From positions 434,001 to 498,000 of the forward strand of contig NZ_SRRY01000002.1 of assembly GCF_004792295.1 (NCBI RefSeq): a DNA stretch of 64,000 nucleotides, given 5' to 3'. This document shows, piece after piece, positions 47,665 to 57,113 of this stretch. This DNA is from Pseudoalteromonas sp. MEBiC 03607. GTDB lineage: Bacteria; Pseudomonadota; Gammaproteobacteria; Enterobacterales; Alteromonadaceae. The first letter of the stretch is position 1, and each line of letters begins with the position of its first letter. The notes under the pieces were generated by a model. That model was not told the DNA's origin. It did not search any database and saw only the letters and a list, made by a program, of their open reading frames with translations. A program made the position numbers and the translations under genes.

Positions 47665-48974
47665 TGTCAATTCGTAAAAGACTGACATTACTTATCTTAT
47701 CCATGGTGATCCTAACCTGTTTTTTGGCTTTTACTAAAGGTTATCGTGAAAGCATGAATCAGGCTGAAGCGCTGCTCGATAACGAGCTGGTAACGTTGGC
47801 GCATGTGTTAATCGAGCAACCACTTAGTAATGAAACCCCAGCTTATACGAGTGATTTACCGCAGTTATTATTTCAAGTTTGGGTTGATGACAGCTTGGCC
47901 TCAAGCTCAAAGTCATTGCAGAATAACGCTATAAATCAAAGTCAGTGGCAAACCGGGTTTAGCGTTGAGAACTTGGCCGGGCAACGAGTCAAAGTGTATC
48001 GCTTAAGCGAAGGTAATAAGCGAGTGCTTATTGCTGAGCCTTTGAGTAAGCGAGTGGCGCTCACCGAAACTGTAATTTTATCGGCTATGACGCCGCTGTT
48101 ATGGAGTGTGCCTATCCTTGCTCTCCTTATTAGTGTGTTTGTAAAACAAGGGCTTGCGCCACTAACTCGGTTGTCGAATCAACTTAAACATCGTCAGGCA
48201 AATGACTTTACGGCTATCCCTTGGCAAACCCCAGAGCAAGAAATAAAACCCGTAATTAGCCGCTTAAACGACCTATTTAAACGGGTTGAAAGTGCCTATT
48301 TACGAGAGCGCTTTTTTGCCTCTGATGCAGCCCATGAACTGCGCACGCCGCTGAGTAGTTTAAAAATAAATGTACATAATTTAGTTGCCCAAGGTGTCGA
48401 TAGTGTTGAGCTTGATGCGATGGAAAAAGGCGTTGATAAGTTGAGCAATATCGTTGAGCAGATGCTAATTTTAGGGCGGACTTATCCAGAGCAATGGCAG
48501 GCGCAATTTAGTTCAGTGTCGGTGTTAGAAATTAGCCAGCAAGTTGTTGCACAACTTTATGATCGTATAGACGAAAAAGAGCATATCATCAGCATTGATG
48601 GCGATGATTTTATTATTGCTGGTGACGAATTTACCTTGATTACTTTGTTTGGCAATTTACTGAGTAACGCCATAAAATACACCCCAGCTGTGGGAGAGAT
48701 TTGTATTACCCTGAAAACCGAAAATAATCGTTTTATCTGGCAAATAGATGACTCGGGACCCGGTATTGATGAAGCTCAAAAACAGCGCATTTTTAATCGC
48801 TTTTATCGCGTGGGTGGTGATAAACATCCATCGGGTGAGCAAGGAGCAGGGCTTGGTATGGCCATTGTTGAACACATAGTATCGATTTATAACGCTGATA
48901 TTACTTTAGCAGACAGCCACCTTGGCGGCTTGCGAGTGAGCGTTTCCTTTATGCAAGGAGACGTCAGTGAATAA
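47664..48974 (+). CDS. Sensor histidine kinase
   Basis: 436 aa, GTG start overlapping the regulator stop. Two membrane helices (about residues 6-26 and 140-165) enclose a periplasmic sensor of about 110 residues. H-box DAAHELRTPLSSLK, N-box LLSNAIKYTP, G-boxes DDSGPGI and GAGLGMAIV. QseC/PmrB-like layout, with a short periplasmic domain that could bind a metal or small molecule; the domain has no obvious motif. Confidence 0.9.
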   Translation: MSIRKRLTLLILSMVILTCFLAFTKGYRESMNQAEALLDNELVTLAHVLIEQPLSNETPAYTSDLPQLLFQVWVDDSLASSSKSLQNNAINQSQWQTGFSVENLAGQRVKVYRLSEGNKRVLIAEPLSKRVALTETVILSAMTPLLWSVPILALLISVFVKQGLAPLTRLSNQLKHRQANDFTAIPWQTPEQEIKPVISRLNDLFKRVESAYLRERFFASDAAHELRTPLSSLKINVHNLVAQGVDSVELDAMEKGVDKLSNIVEQMLILGRTYPEQWQAQFSSVSVLEISQQVVAQLYDRIDEKEHIISIDGDDFIIAGDEFTLITLFGNLLSNAIKYTPAVGEICITLKTENNRFIWQIDDSGPGIDEAQKQRIFNRFYRVGGDKHPSGEQGAGLGMAIVEHIVSIYNADITLADSHLGGLRVSVSFMQGDVSE

Positions 48975-49311
48975 ATGGATTGCTGCACTGTCTATGTTAT
49001 TGTGTATGTCATCTTGGCTTGCTTATGCCAAAGAATACAAACTGATCTTAAAAGATCATTTGTTTTATCCCGCTGAAATAAAAGTACCTGCCAATAAAAA
49101 GCTACGTTTACTCATCGAAAATCAAGATAGCACTCCTGAAGAGTTCGATAGCTTTGATTTAAACCGCGAAAAAGTGCTTTATCCTGGCCGAACCAGTGTG
49201 ATTTATATCGGCCCACTAAGCCCTGGGCGTTATGACTTTTTTGGCGAATTTTCTCCTAATACGGCCCGAGGAACGGTTGTGGCTACGGAGGTAGATAATG
49301 CTGATAACTAG
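48967..49311 (+). CDS. Periplasmic cupredoxin-domain protein
   Basis: 114 aa, GTG start with AAGGAG 6 nt before. Signal peptide ends at AYAKE. The fold pattern (HLFYPAEIKVPANKKLRLLIEN, EEFDSFDLNREK, GPLSPGRYDFFGEFSPNTARG) is the cupredoxin type found beside FTR1 permeases. No Cys in the mature part, so no type-1 copper site; a Ser sits where I recall a His in GEFHP homologues. It may still bind iron or copper, or act structurally. Confidence 0.75.
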   Translation: MNKWIAALSMLLCMSSWLAYAKEYKLILKDHLFYPAEIKVPANKKLRLLIENQDSTPEEFDSFDLNREKVLYPGRTSVIYIGPLSPGRYDFFGEFSPNTARGTVVATEVDNADN

Positions 49312-50044
49312 TTTATTAATGAGCATTAATCAGCTTTTACCGGTTGTGATTTTAGCCGTGTTACTCAGGTTGATAGTACCTCTTAATCAGCGACAATTAG
49401 GTCTATATGCTGTTATTGGCACCATTATTAGTTTGCTATTTGTACAAGGTGCGGCGACGATGAGCCAGTTGTTTGAACACCGTGGTTTAGAGTTCATTCA
49501 AATGTTGCTATGTATCATGATTTTTGTTGCTGCATTAATCAGTTGTCAACAAAACACTGTAGCCGCCGCCGCTGCTCTCATTGCAACAATGACCCTATAT
49601 TTGAGCCATTACATGATTTACCTAGTCAGTTTTTGGCACAATAAAGATGCTGCTGAGCCTTTACTGCTTGGCACCTTTCTAGGAATAGGAATTTGTGTCA
49701 GCTTTGGTATTTTATTGTTCTTTTTGCTGGAAAGTGTTGCCAGACGAGCGAAAATGCAGCCATTGATTGTATTGCTTGCCTTAAATGCAACAGCAAAGTT
49801 ATTAATATTTCTTGATTTAGCGAGTCAGGTCGATTTAATTGATGTGACTTCAAGCTATCTAGATTGGCGCAACTTTTTAGCCGAAAACTCAGAACTTGGC
49901 CGGGTGCTAAAAGCCTTAGTCGGTTACGAAGCCACGCCAAGTAAAACCGCGCTTTGGGTATATGTAATTGCGAGCGCCGTATTTATTGCCTTGGCTCGCG
50001 CTCTAAAAGTTAAACATAAAAAGGAGCCTGTATGCGGTTCTTAA
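49298..50044 (+). CDS. FTR1-like membrane protein lacking REXXE
   Basis: 248 aa, about seven helices. Position after a cupredoxin and helix pattern suggest the FTR1 iron permease family. In the first helix, where FTR1 has REGLE, this protein reads INQLLPVV; the second motif region reads HRGLEFIQ. No REXXE is found anywhere. Either a divergent subfamily with other ligands or a non-transporting relative. Overlaps its neighbours by 14 and 13 nt, so tightly co-translated. Confidence 0.6.
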   Translation: MLITSLLMSINQLLPVVILAVLLRLIVPLNQRQLGLYAVIGTIISLLFVQGAATMSQLFEHRGLEFIQMLLCIMIFVAALISCQQNTVAAAAALIATMTLYLSHYMIYLVSFWHNKDAAEPLLLGTFLGIGICVSFGILLFFLLESVARRAKMQPLIVLLALNATAKLLIFLDLASQVDLIDVTSSYLDWRNFLAENSELGRVLKALVGYEATPSKTALWVYVIASAVFIALARALKVKHKKEPVCGS

Positions 50045-50736
50045 TAATCAGTTTTAGCTATCTGTTTGCAATTTGCTTTGCACACGTTGTCCATGCAGAT
50101 GGCATGGTCGTTGATAAAGTATATCACCCTTACGTGTTACCTTTTGAACGTGAAGTTGAGTGGCGCTTAGTGTCTAGGCAAACCGATAACGGTAATGTGC
50201 TTGCACAGCGCGCAGGTTTTGGTGGTGCAATTAACGACACCATGAGCCTTGAAGGGTATTTAGTTGGCGAACGCGATGATAACGGTGACTTTGGCTTATC
50301 TTCATATGAGGTGGAGTTACGTTGGCAACTTGTAGAACAAGGGCGTTTATGGGCAGATTGGGGGGCACTATTTGAACTTGAAAAGCAGCACACTATAGAT
50401 GCATACGAAGCGACGACTGGCTTTTTATGGGAAAAAGAGTTTGGTCGTACTAGCCTGACTATGAATGCATTTTTAGTGTATGAGTGGGGGGCTGATATAG
50501 AAAATGAATGGGAAAGTGAGTTCCGTTTGCAGTACCGTTATCGCTATCGCTCTGCATTTCAGCCATCAATAGAAGTTTATGCTGGCGAGGACTTTTTTGG
50601 TGTGGGCCCTGGTTTTATTGGTTTGCATCGTTTTAGTGCGAAGCGTCAATTAAAATGGGAAGCAGGATTTATAAGCGAATTATCGCAATCAGGCCGCGAC
50701 CATAGCTTTCGCTTGGCTTTAGAGTTTGAGTTTTAA
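50032..50736 (+). CDS. Outer-membrane beta-barrel protein
   Basis: 234 aa with signal peptide ending at VVHADG. The body alternates polar and aromatic residues (LSSYEVELRWQLVEQGRLWADWGALFEL, FRLQYRYRYR) and ends in Phe (LALEFEF), the usual signature of a barrel recognised by the BAM complex. About 8-10 strands. Last gene of the nine-gene operon; could let a metal or metabolite cross the outer membrane. Family not recognised. Confidence 0.7.
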   Translation: MRFLIISFSYLFAICFAHVVHADGMVVDKVYHPYVLPFEREVEWRLVSRQTDNGNVLAQRAGFGGAINDTMSLEGYLVGERDDNGDFGLSSYEVELRWQLVEQGRLWADWGALFELEKQHTIDAYEATTGFLWEKEFGRTSLTMNAFLVYEWGADIENEWESEFRLQYRYRYRSAFQPSIEVYAGEDFFGVGPGFIGLHRFSAKRQLKWEAGFISELSQSGRDHSFRLALEFEF

Positions 50737-50748
50737 TTTCGATAGTGT

Positions 50749-50776
50749 TTGACTTATTCAAGTAACTCTATATAGT
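50749..50776 (+). promoter_or_regulatory. Sigma70-type promoter for cspA-like gene
   Basis: TTGACT, 16 nt, TATAGT. Transcription would start near 50783, giving a leader of about 155 nt, long as in cold-shock genes. Confidence 0.6.
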
Positions 50777-50937
50777 AGGCACCAGCTAGAAAGAAAGCGT
50801 GTAATTAATAAATCTTTATTTCGTTGTTGTATAAGTAATACTTGTAGTACCGTCCTGAAGTTTTTAAGTACCATCTCATTTTTTGCTACACCCGCCCATT
50901 AGGGCATGTTTAATTTTTTTATATCAGGAATAATACT

Positions 50938-51147
50938 ATGTCTAACATCGTATCAGGTACAGTTAAGTGGTTTAACGAATCTAAAGGTTTTGGTTTCATC
51001 GAGCAAGAAAATGGCCCAGACGTGTTTGCACACTTCAGCGCTATCAAAAGCGACGGTTTCAAAACTTTAGCTGAAGGCCAACGTGTAGAGTTCACTCTTT
51101 CACAAGGTCAAAAAGGCCCACAAGCGGATAACATCACTCCGTTATAA
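50938..51147 (+). CDS. Cold-shock protein (CspA family)
   Basis: 69-aa single-stranded nucleic-acid-binding protein. RNP1 KGFGFIEQ and RNP2 VFAHFSAI are intact, with [10 protein letters not shown] at the start. RNA chaperone at low temperature or in stationary phase. The long leader suggests RNA-structure control. Strong terminator behind, monocistronic. Confidence 0.95.
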   Translation: MSNIVSGTVKWFNESKGFGFIEQENGPDVFAHFSAIKSDGFKTLAEGQRVEFTLSQGQKGPQADNITPL

Positions 51148-51175
51148 TATTTGCTGAAAAGTAAATATTAAGAAG

Positions 51176-51200
51176 AAGCAAGCTAAGGCTTGCTTTTTTT
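51176..51200 (+). terminator. Cold-shock gene terminator
   Basis: AAGCAAGC-TAAG-GCTTGCTT, then T5. Confidence 0.9.
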
Positions 51201-51269
51201 GTGCCTAAAAATTGACTGAAGATATGAATATTTCTATATTTAATTCGGCTATCTAATGAGGATGTACGA

Positions 51270-52022
51270 ATTATCATAAAGTATTTGTTTTTAGCTTGTC
51301 TTAGCTTTGCTCCGAGTTTGATGGCAAAACAAACTATCACCATTTATACAGAGCAATTTCCACCCTATAACTTTTCCAACAAAGGTCACCTAGAGGGTAT
51401 TAACCTAGAGTTTGTTAGGGCAATGTGTGTGGATGCAGAGATTGAGTGTCAATTTGAGCTATTGCCTTGGCCTAGAGCCTATCATTTAGCGCAAAAAAAG
51501 CCATTGTCTGGTTTAGTGTCAACTGCGCGTATTACCGACAGAGAAGCACTATTTAATTGGATAGGCCCGCTTGCGTCATCAAAAAACTTCTTTTATCGCC
51601 TCAAATCTAATGAGCACATCAACCCGCGTGACCTAGCACAAGTAAAAGAATACAGCGTATGTACTGTTAGAGAGAGTATTTACGAAAACTTTTTAGAGAG
51701 CTTAGGGTTTAAAGCAGACAAGAACTTATTAAAAGTAAGTCATTACTATGAATGTATAAATCTGTTTTTAAAAAACAAGGTTGAACTAATTGTTGGCTCT
51801 GAGTTGTCATTTCGGTATTTATTAATGCAATACGGCCATTATGGGCAAGAGGTTGTCAAACTGGTTGAGTTACCGCTTGAGAGAACACAAGGTAACTTTT
51901 TAGCTCTTAATAAAGATATCCCTGATGAAATCTTATCAAAACTACAGACAAGTTATGATCGATTGATTCAGCGCGGTTTACTCGAAAAATATATTGCAGA
52001 TTATTTTGTCCCAATAGAGTAA
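51270..52022 (+). CDS. Periplasmic solute-binding protein (family 3), possible ATT start
   Basis: 250 aa if started at 51270. Amino-acid-type binding fold: YTEQFPPYNF, EGINLEFVRAMC, FELLPWPRAYHLA and RITDREALFNWIGPLA. The first standard in-frame start is TTG 51285, which cuts the basic part off the signal peptide. An ATT at 51270 with GAGG 8 nt upstream gives MIIIKYLFLACLSFAPSLMA, a proper signal. ATG codons at 51256 and 51262 are out of frame. No transporter genes adjacent; may be a free-standing sensor-like SBP. Convergent with a paralogue. Confidence 0.75.
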   Translation: MIIKYLFLACLSFAPSLMAKQTITIYTEQFPPYNFSNKGHLEGINLEFVRAMCVDAEIECQFELLPWPRAYHLAQKKPLSGLVSTARITDREALFNWIGPLASSKNFFYRLKSNEHINPRDLAQVKEYSVCTVRESIYENFLESLGFKADKNLLKVSHYYECINLFLKNKVELIVGSELSFRYLLMQYGHYGQEVVKLVELPLERTQGNFLALNKDIPDEILSKLQTSYDRLIQRGLLEKYIADYFVPIE

Positions 52023-52024
52023 AG

Positions 52025-52750
52025 CTAGTTTGTTGTCATCATCACGTTTTGGTATTGGGTTGTTTTTGAAACCTCAACAAACGCTTGTTTAAGCGCCTTA
52101 ATATAGCTTGGCTGCGTATTTAGGCTCGCAGCTAAATAACCTTTCATAGTTAAAAAGTCGATAGCGTAAGCAAAGCTAAAGCGGGCCTCATCTAGTGCTA
52201 GCTGCTCAGCCATTGCACTTATATAATTTTTATCATCAATAATTAAATCGACCTTGCCCGCCATTAATAACTGATATGATTTAGTGATGTCTGAGGTATA
52301 TACCACGACATAACCTCGCTCAGTTAAGCGCTGAGCCGCTAGGTCATGTCGTTGCACGGCAATCTTGTATTGTTTAGCCTGTTCGTTTGAGGTGATGTTT
52401 ATATCGCTGCGAGAGCTTAATTTAACAAAGCCCATTTGATAAGTTGCTATTTCTCCAATCCAATGAAATAGAGCTTCTCGTTCGGGAGTTTTAGCCATGC
52501 TAAAAATAAGTGTGTTCGGTTTCTTTAGTGCCATGTTGTAAGCACGTGCCCACGGATAGAGCTCAATATTTGCCTGTAAATTTGCTTTAGCAAAAATAGC
52601 TTTGACTAACTCGGTGCTGTCACCTGTTACTTGATTATTAATTAACGTTTGATTTGGCGGAGAAAGCTCAGTGACAACCGTAAGTGTTGGTGTACTGAAG
52701 GCAGGCCAACTGAGAAAAAATATCAGTATAAAAAGTTGAAAACGGTTCAT
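52025..52750 (-). CDS. Periplasmic solute-binding protein (family 3)
   Basis: 241 aa paralogue of the convergent neighbour: signal peptide MNRFQLFILIFFLSWPAFS, then TELSPPNQ, STELVKAIFAKA, IELYPWARAYNMAL and TPEREALFHWIGEIA. Stops are 2 bp apart. No permease or ATPase genes beside it. Ligand unknown; amino acid or similar small molecule. Confidence 0.8.
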   Translation of the reverse strand: MNRFQLFILIFFLSWPAFSTPTLTVVTELSPPNQTLINNQVTGDSTELVKAIFAKANLQANIELYPWARAYNMALKKPNTLIFSMAKTPEREALFHWIGEIATYQMGFVKLSSRSDINITSNEQAKQYKIAVQRHDLAAQRLTERGYVVVYTSDITKSYQLLMAGKVDLIIDDKNYISAMAEQLALDEARFSFAYAIDFLTMKGYLAASLNTQPSYIKALKQAFVEVSKTTQYQNVMMTTN

Positions 52751-52798
52751 GCGGATACTTAAAAAGACTTAGTAAATAAATCTTAGCACATAAAAACG

Positions 52799-52820
52799 AT
52801 AAAAGGGCCTTGCGGCCCTT
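52799..52820 (-). terminator. nupC terminator
   Basis: Minus-strand AAGGGCC/GGCCCTT stem with four-base loop followed by U tract, 90 bp after the nupC stop. Confidence 0.8.
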
Positions 52821-52908
52821 GGTGAAGTATCGTTCAAGTCAGATAGACCTTTAACCCCTTAAAGTTCTATCCTATTGTTTTGCAACTACGGCTCATCTCA
52901 TTAAGTTT

Positions 52909-54132
52909 CTAAGCTAGCGAGAGGAAAAAACCTGCAATTGCTGCACTCATGAGGTTAGCCATAGATCCTGCTAACACTGCTCTGAGCCCTAAGCGTGCGA
53001 TATCCTTTCGCCGACCAGGCGCCATACCGCCCAATCCACCTAGTAAAATTGCTATCGATGATAAGTTAGCAAACCCACATAACGCGAATGTGACAATCGC
53101 TTGTGTGTGCGCGCTTAACGTATCGCGATAATTAATAAAGTCGAGGTAAGCAACAAATTCGTTAACTACAACCTTCTGACCTATAAAACTGCCTGCGATT
53201 ACTGCTTCGTTCCACGGTACACCTAATAACCATGCCACTGGAGCGAATACGTAACCTAAAATTTCTTGTAGCGTTAATGTTGGGTGATCAAACCAACCAC
53301 CAATACCGCCTAATAGCCCATTTAGAAGTGCAATAAGTGCTACGAAAGCAAGTAACATCGCACCTACATTTAGTGCTAGTTGCATCCCGTTTGCGGCACC
53401 TGATGCTGCTGCATCAATTACGTTAACCGGTTTTTCTTCTTGTATCTCTAAATCTGCTAAATCTTCTTTTGGTGTTTCTGTCTCTGGCACAATCATTTTT
53501 GCCATTAAGAAGCCACCCGGTGCTGCCATAAAGCTGGCTGCAATTAAGTATTTAAGCTCTACACCAATTGTTACGTAACCTGCCATAACTGAACCAGCTA
53601 CAGTAGCAAGACCACCAACCATTACCGCAAATAGCTCTGACTTTGTCATGCTGGCGATAAATGGTTTAACAATCAATGGTGCTTCTGTTTGGCCAACGAA
53701 AATATTGGCGGTTGCAGAAAGCGATTCAGGGCGCGAGGTTTTCAATAGCTTTTGTAAGCCACCGCCTAGAATCTTGATTATCCAATCCATCACCCCGATG
53801 TGATACAACACAGCAACCAGTGCTGAGAAGAACACAATAACGGGCAATACTTGTATCGCAAAAATAAACCCTAGGGTATCTTGCGATGCCAGTGAGCCAA
53901 ACAAGAAGCTAATCCCGTCATTGGCATAACCAATAACTGATGACACTCCTCGAGACATACTTGCCAGTACGTTTTTACCCACTTCGAAGAACAAGACAAA
54001 GCCACCAATTAGCACTTGTAGCAAGAAGGCGATGCCTACTGTTCTTAAATTAATTGCTTTACGGTTCGTTGAAGCCGCGAAAGCAATGGCTAGTAGCACA
54101 ACAATGCCTACTAAGCTCATAAATGTCGTCAT
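52909..54132 (-). CDS. nupC: NupC-family nucleoside transporter
   Basis: 407 aa, about ten helices, concentrative nucleoside importer of the inner membrane, driven by H+ or Na+. Hallmark blocks: [50 protein letters not shown] and [19 protein letters not shown]. Downstream of udk on the minus strand and next to deoB/deoD, so it supplies that salvage pathway. Confidence 0.93.
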   Translation of the reverse strand: MTTFMSLVGIVVLLAIAFAASTNRKAINLRTVGIAFLLQVLIGGFVLFFEVGKNVLASMSRGVSSVIGYANDGISFLFGSLASQDTLGFIFAIQVLPVIVFFSALVAVLYHIGVMDWIIKILGGGLQKLLKTSRPESLSATANIFVGQTEAPLIVKPFIASMTKSELFAVMVGGLATVAGSVMAGYVTIGVELKYLIAASFMAAPGGFLMAKMIVPETETPKEDLADLEIQEEKPVNVIDAAASGAANGMQLALNVGAMLLAFVALIALLNGLLGGIGGWFDHPTLTLQEILGYVFAPVAWLLGVPWNEAVIAGSFIGQKVVVNEFVAYLDFINYRDTLSAHTQAIVTFALCGFANLSSIAILLGGLGGMAPGRRKDIARLGLRAVLAGSMANLMSAAIAGFFLSLA

Positions 54133-54150
54133 ACTGACTATTTCCCGTTG

Positions 54151-54780
54151 TTATTGTTGCAGTAAATATTTTATTTTACTTTTAATTATATCAATGGCAA
54201 CGCGATTCATACCGCCGCGTGTGACTACGAGATCAGCTTTGTGCTTTGATGGCTCAATAAACTGATAAAACATAGGTCGCACTGTCGCTTGATATTGATC
54301 AACAACGGACTGTAATGTTCTGCCACGCTGCTCCATATCTCGTTGCATACGGCGCATAAGGCAGATATCTAACGGTGTATCAATGAACACCTTAATATCA
54401 AATTCTTTTCGAAGTGCCGGATCACTCAGTAGCAAAATACCTTCAACGATAAGTACTTTTGCAGGTGCCACTCGACGCGATTCATCGCTGCGGGTGTGCA
54501 TTGCATAGTCATAAGTTGGTACGTCTACTGATTTTCCAGCGCGCAACTGAAGTAAGTGCTCATGCAAAAGCTCATGCTCGAAAGCATCAGGATGGTCGTA
54601 ATTTGTTTGCGTTCGATGGTCAAACGGCAAATGCGACTGATCTTTGTAATAAGCATCTTCTTCGATCACTGCGATCGCGCCCGGTTCAAGCTCATTGACT
54701 AATTCGTTATAAATCGTCTTGCTAAAAAGAGACTTGCCCGACGCAGATGCGCCAGCAATAGCTATAATTGTTCGTGTCAC
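54151..54780 (-). CDS. udk: Uridine kinase
   Basis: 209 aa; phosphorylates uridine and cytidine. I use the GTG at 54780 because homologues start about 8 residues before the Walker A GASASGKS; the upstream extension to 54984 is not family-like. EEDAYYKDQSHLPFDHR, NYDHPDAFEHEL and RRMQRDMEQRGR are diagnostic. Ends 18 bp before nupC starts, so both form one unit. The alternative start at 54810 (MFPSVW) cannot be excluded. Confidence 0.9.
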   Translation of the reverse strand: MTRTIIAIAGASASGKSLFSKTIYNELVNELEPGAIAVIEEDAYYKDQSHLPFDHRTQTNYDHPDAFEHELLHEHLLQLRAGKSVDVPTYDYAMHTRSDESRRVAPAKVLIVEGILLLSDPALRKEFDIKVFIDTPLDICLMRRMQRDMEQRGRTLQSVVDQYQATVRPMFYQFIEPSKHKADLVVTRGGMNRVAIDIIKSKIKYLLQQ

Positions 54781-54971
54781 TAAAGTTCTCGCCCACACAG
54801 AAGGAAACATTGTTAGGTAGATCACAATAGCAAAAAAGACACGATTAATCTCTTTTGCTTCGCTTAGAGATGCAAATTTATAATGTTTCTGTTTTATGAA
54901 ACAGGACTTATGTCCTGTACCAAAAATTCGAAGAGCATATAAAGTAGCCACATATTGATAACGAGGTACCC
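54781..54971. promoter_or_regulatory. udk-deoB control region with overlapping hairpins
   Basis: Divergent 191-bp spacer. Two perfect inverted repeats share bases: CTGTTT-TATG-AAACAG (54889-54904) and ACAGGAC-TTAT-GTCCTGT (54901-54918). They cannot form together in RNA. The deoB start follows 54 bp later. Could be an operator pair or a leader switch. No CytR/DeoR consensus was recognised. Confidence 0.5.
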
Positions 54972-56201
54972 ATGGCAAGAGCACTTATCTTAATGGCAGA
55001 TAGCCTAGGAATTGGCGCAGCACCCGACGCAGAGAAGTTTGGTGATGTAGGCGCAAATACCTTTGCTCATTTACTTAAAGCCTATGCAGAAGAAACCGGT
55101 GAGCAGTTATCGCTACCTAATCTTACCCGTTTAGGTTTAGCTGATGCATGCGAAGCCGCAGGTAAAGAACCTTGTTTAGTCAGTGACCGCCAAGCACCTA
55201 TTGGCGCATGGGGTTACGCTAAAGAGTTATCAAGTGGTAAAGACACGCCTTCAGGTCATTGGGAAATGGCCGGCGTACCTGTGTTATTTGATTGGGGTTA
55301 CTTCCCAAACACACAGCCGTGTTTTCCACAAGAATTTGTTGACGAGCTAATTGCTCGTGCTGGTATTCCGGGCATTTTAGGTAACTGCTATGCCTCAGGA
55401 ACAACCATTTTAGAACAACTAGGTGAAGAGCACATGCAAACCGGTATGCCGATTTGCTACACCTCAGTTGATAGCGTGTTTCAAATAGCCGCGCACGAAG
55501 AATCATTTGGACTGGAGAAACTTTATCAGGTTTGCGAAATCGCACGGGCGCTGCTTGATGAAATGAACATAGGAAGAGTGATTGCGCGGCCATTTTTGGG
55601 TTCGAGCCGTGACGATTTTGCCCGCACAGGTAATCGTCGTGACTATTCGGTGCTACCACCGTCGCCAACCTTGCTAGATAAATTATCGCAAGACGGCGGT
55701 GAAGTGATAAGTATTGGTAAAATTGCCGATATCTATGCGCATCAAGGCATCACCCAAAAACACAAAGCGCCAGGGCTGATGAACTTACTTGAAAAAACCT
55801 CAGAAGTCATCGCAAGCGCACCTGATCATAGTTTGATTTTTACAAACTTAGTTGATTTTGATGAAAAGTACGGTCATCGCCGTAATGCAGTCGGCTATGC
55901 TAAAGCATTAAAAGAGTTTGATGATTACCTACCAACCATCTTAAATCAGCTAAATAGCGATGATGTGTTAATCATCACTGCCGATCACGGATGTGATCCA
56001 ACAGCAGCAGGTACTGACCATACACGTGAATACGTGCCAGTCCTTGCTTACCAACCGGGGATGACAAACACCCCGCTTGGAGAACGAGCTAGTTTTGCAG
56101 ACATAGGTCAAACCCTTGCCCAGTGGTTTAATCTTCCTGCACTTGAATACGGTGATAGCTTTAAAGATGAGCTATTAGCGAACAAAAAAGGAAACCAATA
56201 A
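54972..56201 (+). CDS. deoB: Phosphopentomutase
   Basis: 409 aa Mn-dependent alkaline-phosphatase-fold mutase, interconverts (deoxy)ribose 1- and 5-phosphate. [37 protein letters not shown] (phospho-Thr) and [19 protein letters not shown] are diagnostic. TAATG overlap with deoD. deoC and deoA are not in the cluster, so pentose phosphate goes on elsewhere. Confidence 0.96.
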   Translation: MARALILMADSLGIGAAPDAEKFGDVGANTFAHLLKAYAEETGEQLSLPNLTRLGLADACEAAGKEPCLVSDRQAPIGAWGYAKELSSGKDTPSGHWEMAGVPVLFDWGYFPNTQPCFPQEFVDELIARAGIPGILGNCYASGTTILEQLGEEHMQTGMPICYTSVDSVFQIAAHEESFGLEKLYQVCEIARALLDEMNIGRVIARPFLGSSRDDFARTGNRRDYSVLPPSPTLLDKLSQDGGEVISIGKIADIYAHQGITQKHKAPGLMNLLEKTSEVIASAPDHSLIFTNLVDFDEKYGHRRNAVGYAKALKEFDDYLPTILNQLNSDDVLIITADHGCDPTAAGTDHTREYVPVLAYQPGMTNTPLGERASFADIGQTLAQWFNLPALEYGDSFKDELLANKKGNQ

Positions 56202-56902
56202 TGAGTACTCCTCATATCAGTGCCAATGTAGGCGAATTTGCAGAAACGGTATTAATGCCGGGTGATCCGCTTCGCGCTCAATACATTGCTGAAAACTTTT
56301 TAGATGACGCAAAACAAGTAACAGGCGTTCGTAATATGTATGGTTTTACCGGTACCTACAAAGGTAAACCAGTGAGTATTATGGGCTCTGGGATGGGTAT
56401 TCCATCAATGTCAATTTATGCCCGTGAATTGATCGTTAGTTACGGCGTTAAAAATCTAATTCGTATTGGTACCTGTGGCGGTATTGGTAGCGACATCAAA
56501 ATCCGTGACGTTATCTTTGCACAAGGTGCAAGCACAGATTCAAATGTAAACCGTGCACGCGTGCGTGGTTACGACTTTGCCGCTATTGCTGATTTTGGTT
56601 TATTACTTAATGGTGTAAACGCAGCAAAAGAATTAGGCATTGAAGCTAAGGTAGGTAATGTATTTACAACAGATACATTCTATCAAGCAGATAACACATT
56701 CTATCAAGAATTAGACAAGCTAGGCGTACTTGCTGTTGATATGGAAACAGCTGGCATGTACGGCGTAGCCGCTGAGTACGGCGCAAAAGCGATGGCACTA
56801 TTTACTGTTAGTGACCACGTAATCACTGGTGAAGCAACACCAAGTGAAGAGCGTCAAAGCACTTTTAACGAAATGGTTAAAATTGCTTTAGAATCAATTT
56901 AA
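56201..56902 (+). CDS. deoD: Purine nucleoside phosphorylase
   Basis: 233 aa hexameric type (DeoD). Phosphorolysis of purine nucleosides gives (deoxy)ribose 1-phosphate for Deo[26 protein letters not shown] [11 protein letters not shown], and [16 protein letters not shown] are family marks; the catalytic Asp lies in [10 protein letters not shown]. Translationally coupled to deoB. Confidence 0.96.
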   Translation: MSTPHISANVGEFAETVLMPGDPLRAQYIAENFLDDAKQVTGVRNMYGFTGTYKGKPVSIMGSGMGIPSMSIYARELIVSYGVKNLIRIGTCGGIGSDIKIRDVIFAQGASTDSNVNRARVRGYDFAAIADFGLLLNGVNAAKELGIEAKVGNVFTTDTFYQADNTFYQELDKLGVLAVDMETAGMYGVAAEYGAKAMALFTVSDHVITGEATPSEERQSTFNEMVKIALESI

Positions 56903-56969
56903 ATAAGTTCCTTGGTAACGTATTCACTGAAATTTGGAAACACGCCCAAAGTGAAGTGAGACTAACCTC

Positions 56970-56996
56970 AAAGCCGCATTTATGCGGCTTTTTTTA
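56970..56996 (+). terminator. deoBD terminator
   Basis: AAAGCCGCA-TTTA-TGCGGCTTT plus T tract, 68 bp after deoD. Confidence 0.9.
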
Positions 56997-57113
56997 TAGC
57001 TGCGTATTTATCTCGCGTAAAATCCAGTTTGCATCTCGCAACCGCCCCTTAAAACTTGAAAATTCAAGCAATTGTTGCCACCTTTAATAGAGGAACAATA
57101 CTCGAGGGTTTGT

